8,282 bases of DNA from Caldisericota bacterium (GTDB taxonomy: Bacteria; Caldisericota; Caldisericia; B22-G15): the NCBI GenBank assembly GCA_003648245.1, contig QMOO01000048.1:1-8282 (forward strand), in the 5' to 3' direction. The stretch's first letter is position 1; each line of letters opens with the position of its first letter. Both the position numbers and the translations under genes were made by a program. Shown in pieces: positions 1-5,635 of this stretch. The notes under the pieces were generated by a model, which saw only the letters and a program-made list of their open reading frames with translations, had not been told where the DNA came from and ran no database searches.

Positions 1-17
1 CCTTTTAGGAGGTAAGA

Positions 18-71
18 ATGAATCTTAAAGAAAAGAGTTATTATATGATAATTAAAAAACTTACAAAATGA
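18..71 (+). CDS. 17-codon small ORF, possible leader or coupling peptide
   Basis: ATG at 18 follows a near-perfect Shine-Dalgarno site, AGGAGGT at 7-13, with 5 bases between AGGAGG and the start. It would encode MNLKEKSYYMIIKKLTK, a lysine-rich peptide with no recognisable domain. Its stop overlaps the start of the next small gene as ATGA (68-71). That next gene has no ribosome site of its own, so the ORF may serve to load ribosomes by translational coupling. It could also be the remnant of a longer gene broken by a frameshift, or a chance ORF behind the ribosome site. An in-frame TAG at 6-8 rules out an extension upstream. No function is assigned. Confidence 0.4.
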   Translation: MNLKEKSYYMIIKKLTK

Positions 72-208
72 AGAGGAGATTTGATTTTAGAATTGTTTTA
101 ATTTTTGGTTTTATCATTTTTATAATCATTGGGTTAATGAACAAGGAGTGGTTTGAGGTCTTAAAGAATGCTGTTCTTATCTGTTTCTCATGCATTGGAA
201 TAGATTGA
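68..208 (+). CDS. Small single-pass membrane protein with C-terminal CxxC motif (CD1871A-like)
   Basis: This 46-residue protein has a basic N-terminus (MKRRFDFR), one hydrophobic helix at about residues 9-24, a short polar linker, and a C-terminal segment ending ICFSCIGID, with the CxxC pair at Cys39 and Cys42. The size, single helix and terminal ICxxCIGI pattern match my memory of the CD1871A family of CxxC-containing small proteins in anaerobic Firmicutes. That family, as I recall it, often sits next to a membrane 4Fe-4S protein, as here. Its function is not known; a redox-active thiol pair or a metal ligand partnering the next gene is an inference. There is no upstream in-frame start and no Shine-Dalgarno site, so translation probably depends on the preceding 17-codon ORF (ATGA overlap). 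The 3' end overlaps the next gene by 19 bases. Confidence 0.7.
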   Translation: MKRRFDFRIVLIFGFIIFIIIGLMNKEWFEVLKNAVLICFSCIGID

Positions 209-1038
209 AGAAGCGCTTCACGATTTTCACCTTAAAAGGAAAAATACTTATACAGACACTCTTTGCTGTGTTTTACAATCTTCCATTTCTTTCAATGTAT
301 TTAAAGAGAGTGCCTATGCCGGTGCTTTACTGCTACTCCTGTCCCCTTGCAACAGGAGCATGTCCTGTTGGAACAATTCAGCATCTCCTTATTGTGGGTA
401 TGATACCTTTTTATACAATAGGAATCATTTCTCTTATCTTTATTTTCTTTGGAAGGTATACATGTGGTTATATGTGCCCCTTTGGTTTTTATCAGGATTT
501 ACTCTTTAGGATAAAGACAAAAAAGATAAAACCAAAAATCCCATATCTAGTTTATTCAAAGTATGTTTTGATAGGTCTTGTTGTTATTGGATCCATTATC
601 TCCCATGAAACACTATTCTGTAAAATTTGTCCAGCAGGGACATTAACTGCGGGAATTCCCCAGCTAATTATAAAACCTGCCTTAAGAGCCCTTGCAGGTA
701 CACTGTTTTATTCAAAATTAATAATTCTGATACTCCTGACCATCTGGTCTATCTTTGAAGAAAGACCCTTCTGTCATTATTTCTGTCCTCTCGGTGCATT
801 TATAGGATTCTTTAACAAGGTTTCATACTTCCAGATAAAGATGGATAAGGATAAGTGCATAGATTGTGATTTATGTAGAAAAGCATGTCCCTTCGATATA
901 AAGGTTTACGAGGATTTAACCAATCTCAACTGTATTAGATGCGGTAAGTGCATAGAAGCTTGTCCCACAGGCGCTTTATCCTGGGGCGTAACAAACAAAA
1001 TTCCCCCTGTGGTTATAAATCTTAACAAGAAGAATTAA
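190..1038 (+). CDS. Polytopic membrane 4Fe-4S polyferredoxin (NapH/CcoG-like)
   Basis: This 282-residue integral membrane protein has about four hydrophobic segments (near residues 18-37, 67-88, 124-139 and 174-188) and 17 cysteines. Membrane-proximal motifs are CYSCPLATGACP (Cys48, 51, 58), CGYMCPFG (Cys92, 96), CKICPAG (Cys144, 147) and CHYFCPLG (Cys195, 199). The last three resemble the CxxxCP/CxxCP motifs of NapH, NosR and CcoG relatives. The C-terminus carries two classical CX2CX2CX3C ferredoxin clusters (Cys223-233 and Cys248-258), predicted to bind two [4Fe-4S] centres. The likely role is electron transfer across or along the membrane, but the donor and acceptor are unknown. The ATG at 190 lies inside the preceding CxxC gene and lacks a ribosome site. 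TTG at 205, overlapping that gene's stop, is a possible alternative start. It may be co-translated with the CxxC protein. Confidence 0.8.
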   Translation: MHWNRLKKRFTIFTLKGKILIQTLFAVFYNLPFLSMYLKRVPMPVLYCYSCPLATGACPVGTIQHLLIVGMIPFYTIGIISLIFIFFGRYTCGYMCPFGFYQDLLFRIKTKKIKPKIPYLVYSKYVLIGLVVIGSIISHETLFCKICPAGTLTAGIPQLIIKPALRALAGTLFYSKLIILILLTIWSIFEERPFCHYFCPLGAFIGFFNKVSYFQIKMDKDKCIDCDLCRKACPFDIKVYEDLTNLNCIRCGKCIEACPTGALSWGVTNKIPPVVINLNKKN

Positions 1039-1127
1039 AGATAGATCAATAGATAGCTTCGTTAAACTGGAGATAGACTCGTATATGGAAGCAAACATAA
1101 CAGGGGTTTTAGCTCTGGGTTGCTTCT
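1039..1127. other. Convergent intergenic region with short inverted and direct repeats
   Basis: This 89-base gap separates the polyferredoxin gene from glnA, which converge on it. It contains three copies of AGATAG (1039-1044, 1051-1056, 1071-1076) and an inverted repeat, GAAGCAA at 1088-1094 and TTGCTTC at 1120-1126, with a 25-base loop. The repeat lies just past the glnA stop, so it could form a 3' hairpin on either transcript. No run of T follows it in either direction, so a canonical intrinsic terminator is not supported. Confidence 0.3.
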
Positions 1128-2456
1128 CTAATATATACAGAGATATCTTTTTAGTTCCCAGTCTGTTACGTGGATTCTAAAGTCATCCCACTCTTTCTTC
1201 TTTGCATCCACGAGCTTTTCTATAATGTGTTCTCCAATGGTTTCTACAAGTATAGAATCCTTTAGAAATTCTTCCATTGCTTCCATTAAATTCCCGGGAA
1301 GAGTTTTTATTCCCATTCTTTTTCTATCTTCATCTGCTAACTCATAGATATCTATATTTGTTGGTTCTTTGGGGTCAATTCTATTCCTTATTCCATCAAC
1401 TCCAGCAGCAAGCATTAAGGCAAAAGCAAGATATGGATTTGCGGATGGATCAGGAGAGCGAAACTCTACCCTTGTTGCTTTTCCTCTTGCTGCAGGAACT
1501 CTTATTAGGGCAGATCTGTTTCTTAGGGCCCAGGATATATACACAGGTGCTTCATATCCAGGCACAAGTCTCTTGTAGGAATTGACAAGTGGATTTGCAA
1601 TAAAGGATATCCCCCTTGCATGTTTTAGGATTCCCCCGATAAAGTACAAAGCTTCATCTGAAAGTTCAAATTTTCCATTTTTATCATAGAAGATATTCTC
1701 CCCTTTTTCATTAAACAGGGAAAGATGAGTATGCATACCTGAGCCATTTATTCCCCTGACAGGTTTAGGCATAAATGTTGCATGAAGGTTGTATTTGAGG
1801 GCAATTGTTTTTGTTACAAGTTTGAAAGTTACCACATTATCTGCTGTTCTTAGAGCATCGGAGTATCTAAAATCTATCTCATGCTGTCCCTCTGCCACTT
1901 CATGGTGCGCTGCTTCAACCTCAAACCCCATGCTCTGAAGGGTTGTTACAATTTCCTCTCTCACTTTCTCTCCAAGATCCCTTGGAAGTAAATCAAAGTA
2001 ACTTCCGCTGTCGTGCGTAATTGTTGTTGGGTTTCCCTCTTCATCTCTCTTAAAGAGGAAAAATTCTGCTTCAGGACCCGCATTCATTACATAGCCAAAT
2101 TCTTTTCTAACTTTCTCCATTTCTTTCTTTAAAATGTATCTTGGATCACCAAGAAAAGGGGTTCCATCTGCTTTCTTAACATCACATATTATTCTTGCCA
2201 CAGGACTTCCAGCTGTTGTCCATGGAAGTACAGAGAAAGTATTTGTATCTGGAACAAGGAGCATATCAGATTCTTCAATTCTTACAAACCCCTCAATAGA
2301 TGAACCGTCAAATAGAACTCCATTATCAAGTGCGTTTTCAATTACAGAGACAGGTATCTCGACATTTTTTGGTATTCCCATTATATCTACAAATTGCAAT
2401 CTTATAAATTTGATTCCTTCTTCATCAACCCTTTTGAGGATTTCTTCCTTTGTCAT
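1128..2456 (-). CDS. glnA: Glutamine synthetase, type I-alpha
   Basis: This enzyme makes glutamine from glutamate, ammonia and ATP in the cytoplasm. The 442-residue protein matches the usual type I-alpha length (Bacillus subtilis about 444) and aligns from end to end by eye. Visible motifs include DGSSIEGF (50-57) with the FVRIEESD segment, whose Arg59 matches the feedback-sensing Arg62 of Bacillus. Others are the metal-site GPEAEFF (128-134), HHEVAEGQHEIDF (184-196), NGSGMH (237-242), PGYEAP with the flap glutamate Glu302, and NRS (313-315). The C-terminal insertion and the NLYDLP adenylylation site of type I-beta enzymes are missing, so control is probably glutamine feedback rather than adenylylation. 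The start chosen is ATG 2454-2456, preceded by GGAGG (2468 to 2464) with 7-base spacing. A GTG 21 bases upstream would place that ribosome site inside the gene. Confidence 0.96.
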   Translation of the reverse strand: MTKEEILKRVDEEGIKFIRLQFVDIMGIPKNVEIPVSVIENALDNGVLFDGSSIEGFVRIEESDMLLVPDTNTFSVLPWTTAGSPVARIICDVKKADGTPFLGDPRYILKKEMEKVRKEFGYVMNAGPEAEFFLFKRDEEGNPTTITHDSGSYFDLLPRDLGEKVREEIVTTLQSMGFEVEAAHHEVAEGQHEIDFRYSDALRTADNVVTFKLVTKTIALKYNLHATFMPKPVRGINGSGMHTHLSLFNEKGENIFYDKNGKFELSDEALYFIGGILKHARGISFIANPLVNSYKRLVPGYEAPVYISWALRNRSALIRVPAARGKATRVEFRSPDPSANPYLAFALMLAAGVDGIRNRIDPKEPTNIDIYELADEDRKRMGIKTLPGNLMEAMEEFLKDSILVETIGEHIIEKLVDAKKKEWDDFRIHVTDWELKRYLCIY

Positions 2457-2479
2457 TCTCCTACCTCCGTTTTTCACTT

Positions 2480-2507
2480 ATTTTACCAGTAAAAATTAGT
2501 TAGTCAA
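2480..2507 (-). promoter_or_regulatory. glnA sigma-70-type promoter
   Basis: Reading the minus strand, a -35 box TTGACT (2507 to 2502) is followed after 16 bases by a -10 box TAAAAT (2485 to 2480). Each has five of six consensus bases. Transcription would begin near 2473, leaving a leader of about 17 bases that just includes the GGAGG ribosome site. This supports ATG 2456 as the glnA start. A 6-bp inverted repeat (2481-2486 and 2489-2494) overlaps the -10 box and could be a regulator site. No GlnR consensus (TGTNAN7TNACA) is visible. Confidence 0.65.
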
Positions 2508-2515
2508 CAAAATTA

Positions 2516-2529
2516 TGTATAATTATTTA
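2516..2529 (+). promoter_or_regulatory. ARG-box-like site and -10 element at transporter start
   Basis: TGTATAATTATTTA resembles the ARG-box core (TGAATAATTATTCA), with 12 of 14 bases matching. It shares 12 consecutive bases, TGTATAATTATT, with the first box in front of argR. It also contains a perfect TATAAT (2518-2523) ending 6 bases before ATG 2530. The best -35 candidate, TTAGTT (2496-2501, 16-base spacing), is poor. I see no second box 21 bp away on either side. ArgR binding is inferred; the match may partly reflect the embedded -10 hexamer in AT-rich DNA. Confidence 0.4.
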
Positions 2530-3390
2530 ATGAAAAAGAGCTGGATACATTTCGTACTTATATTTATAGCAGTTGTGTCTGTTTCCTTTGCGGCAATATT
2601 TATAAGATTCTCCTCTGCCCCTCCCTTAACTATAGCCACATTCAGGCTTGGAATAAGCTCTATTCTTATTCTTCCCATTTTTTTACTATACTCAGAGAAA
2701 AAATACCAAAAAGAGGATATAAAGTTATTTGTACTTGCTGGTTTCTTTCTTTCGCTTCACTTCTTTAGCTGGATTACATCGCTAAAATATACATCCATAA
2801 TGAATTCAACAGTGCTTGTAACCACAAATCCGCTATTTGTTGCTATCTTTTCATACATTCTTTTCAAAAAAAGAACGGATAAAAAAACGATAATTGCAAT
2901 AATTATATCCATTCTTGGTTCCTTCCTTATGTCCTACAGCGGAAGGTTCTCGTCAGGGAAAGCCTTTGGTAATATACTTGCATTGCTCGGAGCGGTTTTT
3001 GCCTCCCTCTATCTTATATCTTCCTCTGTTTTGAGAAAAAGATATAAACTTCTTGATCTTATCTTTCCTGTTTACACTATAAGTTTTTTGTTTCTACTTC
3101 TCTTCTCGTTTTCCTTAAAAGTTCCCCTTTTTGGATTTCCTTTAAAAGAATATACTCTCTTTTTTCTCCTTGCCCTTATCCCTCAGGTAATAGGTCACTC
3201 TATATTCAACTGGTCACTAAAATTCTTCTCCCCTACATTTATAGCGATAACAATTCTTGGTGAACCCATAGGAGCTACACTTCTGGGAATTCTTTTCTTT
3301 AGAGAAACACCCTCTGTTCTTGACATAATAGGAGGAATTCTTATTATTTCAGGAATACTAATTTCGGAAAAGGGGCTTGACAAATCCTAA
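2530..3390 (+). CDS. EamA/DMT-superfamily transporter, ten membrane helices
   Basis: This 286-residue protein is typical of the drug/metabolite transporter superfamily, with two tandem EamA domains of five helices each. Hydrophobic segments lie near residues 6-26, 33-54, 65-82, 90-113, 119-137, 146-166, 174-195, 207-222, 236-257 and 262-279. The family signature at the end of the second repeat is clear: ILGEPIGATLLGILFFRE (243-259 region) followed by the last helix and a short charged tail. These proteins usually export amino acids or other small metabolites; the substrate cannot be read from sequence. ATG 2530 (MKKSW) is preferred. ATG 2515 lies upstream of the probable transcript start, and neither has a Shine-Dalgarno site. 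The position next to argR and the ARG-box-like site suggest a possible link to arginine-family amino acids, an inference only. Confidence 0.85.
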   Translation: MKKSWIHFVLIFIAVVSVSFAAIFIRFSSAPPLTIATFRLGISSILILPIFLLYSEKKYQKEDIKLFVLAGFFLSLHFFSWITSLKYTSIMNSTVLVTTNPLFVAIFSYILFKKRTDKKTIIAIIISILGSFLMSYSGRFSSGKAFGNILALLGAVFASLYLISSSVLRKRYKLLDLIFPVYTISFLFLLLFSFSLKVPLFGFPLKEYTLFFLLALIPQVIGHSIFNWSLKFFSPTFIAITILGEPIGATLLGILFFRETPSVLDIIGGILIISGILISEKGLDKS

Positions 3391-3402
3391 AATTTGTATA
3401 AT
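3377..3402 (+). promoter_or_regulatory. Candidate argR operon promoter
   Basis: A perfect TTGACA (3377-3382) lies in the last codons of the transporter gene, and a perfect TATAAT (3397-3402) follows after only 14 bases, shorter than the usual 16-18. If used, transcription would start near 3409, giving a leader of about 6 bases before ATG 3415. A second TATAAT (3409-3414) abuts the start codon. The -10 sits inside the first ARG box, so bound ArgR would block RNA polymerase. The short spacer keeps confidence moderate. Confidence 0.5.
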
Positions 3403-3429
3403 TATTCATATAATATGAATAATTATACT
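3395..3429 (+). promoter_or_regulatory. ArgR operator: two ARG boxes in a 31-bp inverted repeat
   Basis: Two 14-base boxes, TGTATAATTATTCA (3395-3408) and TGAATAATTATACT (3416-3429), each resemble the ARG-box core TGAATAATTATTCA. Their centres are exactly 21 bp apart, the spacing known for paired boxes bound by an ArgR hexamer. Together they form a perfect inverted repeat: TATAATTATTCATAT at 3397-3411 is the exact reverse complement of 3413-3427, with a single central base at 3412. The operator covers the -10 element and the first five codons of argR, so arginine-dependent autorepression of the operon is strongly implied. Confidence 0.8.
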
Positions 3430-3876
3430 AAAGAAAAACGGCTGAAACTTATTGAAAGGTTTCTAAAGAAGAAAGAGATAAGAAACCAGGAAGAACTGGT
3501 TACTCTTCTAAAGAGGCGCGGATTTAAAGTCACTCAGGCTACCGTTGCAAGGGATTTAAAAGAGCTTGGAGCTGTTAAGGTAAAGAAGGCTGGAAGATGT
3601 TTTTATAAAATACCAGATGAGGATTCAGAAAAACTTTTAACAAAGCTAAAGGTATCCTTTAATAATTTTGTAAAAGATATTAAACATACAGATAACCTTA
3701 TTCTTATAAAGACAACCCCTGGAAGTGCTACAGGAATTGCAAGACTCATTGACGAATACGATATTAAAGGAGTTCTTGGAACAATAGCAGGTGATGATAC
3801 TATTCTTGCAATTTCAGAGAAGAGCAAGGTTAATAAAGTTTTAAAGGTTCTTAAAAAACTAAGGGGTGAGAAATGA
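3415..3876 (+). CDS. argR: Arginine repressor ArgR (AhrC-type)
   Basis: This is a DNA-binding, arginine-sensing regulator that works as a hexamer in the cytoplasm. The 153-residue product fits the family length of about 150. The N-terminal winged helix-turn-helix has the recognition segment TQATVARDLKELGAVKV (40-56), close to the family's SQATVSRDIRELG. The C-terminal oligomerisation and arginine-binding domain carries TPGSATGIARLID (101-113) and GTIAGDDTILAI (122-133), with the arginine-contacting Asp127-Asp128 pair intact. ATG 3415 is chosen because it gives the family length. An in-frame TTG at 3394 would add seven residues and lies inside the promoter. No Shine-Dalgarno site precedes the gene, and the operator covers its start. 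It is the first gene of the arg operon, and its stop overlaps argC as ATGA. Confidence 0.93.
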   Translation: MNNYTKEKRLKLIERFLKKKEIRNQEELVTLLKRRGFKVTQATVARDLKELGAVKVKKAGRCFYKIPDEDSEKLLTKLKVSFNNFVKDIKHTDNLILIKTTPGSATGIARLIDEYDIKGVLGTIAGDDTILAISEKSKVNKVLKVLKKLRGEK

Positions 3877-4871
3877 AAATAGGAATCTTTGGTGGAAGCG
3901 GTTTTGTTGGCCAGGAGCTTATAAGGATACTCACATCTCATAAAAATGTTGAAATAGCTTTTGTGACTTCAAACGAGTTTAACGGCAATGTCGTATCCAG
4001 TGTTTTCCCAAATCTCCCACTTAACATTAAGTTTATTTCTCACGAGGAAGGAAAAGAAAGAAAGGTGGATTTCTGCTTCTTAGCCCTTCCACATACAAAG
4101 TCGGCACCGTTTGCAAACCACCTGTATAAGAAGGGGATCAAGTTCGTTGATTTATCTGGTGATTCAAGGTTTAGAGACAAAAGAGTATTTGAGGAATGGT
4201 ACAAAGTTAAACACCAATCTCCAGGATACTTAAAAGAAACAGTTTATGGACTACCAGAAATTTTCAGGGAAGAGATAAGAAATGCAAGTATCGTTGGAAA
4301 TCCCGGTTGCTATCCAACCTCTGTTATTTTACCTCTCTACCCTCTTATAAAAAACGGAGTGGTAAAGGAGGACACAATATTAGTTGATTCTAAATCAGGT
4401 GTGACAGGTGCTGGAAGAAAACCAAAGGAAACCACCCATTTTGTTAATGTTTATGAGAATTTTAAGGTCTACTCTCTTGGTAGAAGCCACAGACATGTTG
4501 GAGAAATGGAGTACATCCTTAAAAGGAAAGTCTATTTTACTGCATCCCTCTTGCCAATAAGAAGAGGAATTCTTTCAACAATCTATTTTAAATTGAAAAA
4601 GATAGGGGTAATGGAGAAAATTTTAACAGAGTTTTATGGGAAAGAAAAGTTTGTAAAACTTTATCCTTCAGGTTCCTTTCCCCAGATTAAAGATGTGGTT
4701 TATTCCAATAGATGTGATATAGGTTTTTTGGAGGAGGAAGATTTAGGAATTATAGTTTCTACTATAGATAACCTTGTTAAGGGTGCAGCAGGTCAGGCAA
4801 TTCAAAATATGAATATAATGACCGGTTTCAGAGAAGATGAAGGTCTAACTGAAAGAGGTATATCTCTGTGA
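3873..4871 (+). CDS. argC: N-acetyl-gamma-glutamyl-phosphate reductase
   Basis: ArgC reduces N-acetylglutamyl phosphate to the semialdehyde with NADPH, the third step of ornithine synthesis. The 332-residue protein is slightly short for the family (about 345). The N-terminal Rossmann motif is GGSGFVGQE (7-15). The catalytic cysteine is Cys146 in GNPGCYPTS (142-150). KSGVTGAGRKP (174-184) and the active-site HRHVGEM (206-212) follow, and the dinucleotide-fold return GAAGQAIQNMN lies near the C-terminus. All key residues appear present. Translation is coupled to argR by a 4-base ATGA overlap, with GGGGTGAG (3863-3870) as ribosome site inside argR. The stop overlaps the argB GTG start by 4 bases. 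Confidence 0.95.
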   Translation: MKIGIFGGSGFVGQELIRILTSHKNVEIAFVTSNEFNGNVVSSVFPNLPLNIKFISHEEGKERKVDFCFLALPHTKSAPFANHLYKKGIKFVDLSGDSRFRDKRVFEEWYKVKHQSPGYLKETVYGLPEIFREEIRNASIVGNPGCYPTSVILPLYPLIKNGVVKEDTILVDSKSGVTGAGRKPKETTHFVNVYENFKVYSLGRSHRHVGEMEYILKRKVYFTASLLPIRRGILSTIYFKLKKIGVMEKILTEFYGKEKFVKLYPSGSFPQIKDVVYSNRCDIGFLEEEDLGIIVSTIDNLVKGAAGQAIQNMNIMTGFREDEGLTERGISL

Positions 4872-5635
4872 GGATAGTAGTAAAGATTACAGGAAAATTT
4901 ATTGAAGGAGAAAACCTTCCTATCTTGGTTAAGAGAACAAAAGATGAACTTGATAAAGGAAAGGAGGCTATTATTGTTCACGGTGGAGGAAAAGAAATAA
5001 CAAAAGAGTTCGAGCTAAGGGGGATAAAATCAAGATTTATAGAGGGTTTAAGGGCTACTGATAGAGAGGATATCCAGTTGATAGAAATGATACTCTCTGG
5101 CAAGGTAAATAAGAGGATTGTATCTAATTTTCTTTCAAAGGAAATCCCAGCTGTTGGAATATCAGGAAAAGATGGAGGAATGGTCATTGCAGTGAGGAAG
5201 AACCCTGAGTTTGGCTATGTTGGAGATATTGTTAGTATAAATGTAAAATTGATTAATCTTCTATTAAAAAATGGTTTTGTACCAATTATATCACCTGTAA
5301 GTTATGGTACCCATGGAGAAACTTTAAATATAAATGCAGATACCTTTGCCGCACATATTTCTGTATCTACCCACTCCCAAAGACTCGTTTTTATTACTGA
5401 TGTGATGGGAATTTTAGGGAAGGATGGATCAATTGTAAAGAGCATAACAACTTCAGAGGCTAAGAAACTTATAGATGAGGAGGTAATTGCTAACGGTATG
5501 ATTCCAAAGGTAAAAGGTGGAATTTATGCTGCAAGGAATGGGGTTAAGGAGGTTATTATAGGTACTTTTGGGAACGAAATGGGCTTTGATATAAAAGGAA
5601 CAATTATAAGGAGAGAAAGCAATGAAGAAAGTTAA
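4868..5635 (+). CDS. argB: Acetylglutamate kinase
   Basis: ArgB phosphorylates N-acetylglutamate with ATP, the second step of the pathway and often the arginine-feedback point. The 255-residue protein fits the short form of the amino-acid-kinase family, like E. coli at about 258. Motifs are the N-terminal KITGKF (6-11; Lys6 matches the phosphate-binding Lys8 of E. coli), VHGGGKE (37-43), EGLRATDRED, FGYVGDIVSIN, LNINADTFAA, ITDVMGIL, and NGMIPKVKGG with its ATP-site lysine. The first glycine of the usual K-x-GG is a threonine. No N-terminal extension of the kind tied to hexameric arginine-inhibited enzymes is seen. I favour ArgB over LysZ because GLRATDRED and GYVGDIVSI fit ArgB better and the setting is an arginine operon. 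The start is GTG 4868, overlapping the argC stop; AGAGGT (4854-4859) is the ribosome site. Confidence 0.93.
   Translation: MRIVVKITGKFIEGENLPILVKRTKDELDKGKEAIIVHGGGKEITKEFELRGIKSRFIEGLRATDREDIQLIEMILSGKVNKRIVSNFLSKEIPAVGISGKDGGMVIAVRKNPEFGYVGDIVSINVKLINLLLKNGFVPIISPVSYGTHGETLNINADTFAAHISVSTHSQRLVFITDVMGILGKDGSIVKSITTSEAKKLIDEEVIANGMIPKVKGGIYAARNGVKEVIIGTFGNEMGFDIKGTIIRRESNEES

Noticed and set aside
1277..1585. Plus-strand open frame of 102 codons inside glnA
   Set aside because: It lies entirely antisense to a fully conserved glutamine synthetase, is leucine/glutamine-rich in a low-complexity way, and has no domain or ribosome site.
2134..2499. Plus-strand open frame of 121 codons over the glnA start
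   Set aside because: Antisense shadow of the conserved glnA N-terminus and promoter, with no family resemblance.
2515..2529. ATG 2515 as the transporter start
   Set aside because: It would lie at or upstream of the -10 hexamer and adds only MYNYL; ATG 2530 gives a normal MKKSW transporter N-terminus.
3394..3414. TTG 3394 as the argR start
   Set aside because: The extra seven residues come from promoter/operator DNA, and family length fits ATG 3415 better.
3603..3941. Minus-strand open frame across argR and argC
   Set aside because: It spans two well-supported genes on the opposite strand and encodes nothing recognisable.
4868..5635. Amino-acid kinase as LysZ (lysine via LysW) rather than ArgB
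   Set aside because: No LysW carrier-protein gene is nearby, the GLRATDRED and GYVGDIVSI motifs fit ArgB, and all flanking genes are arginine genes.
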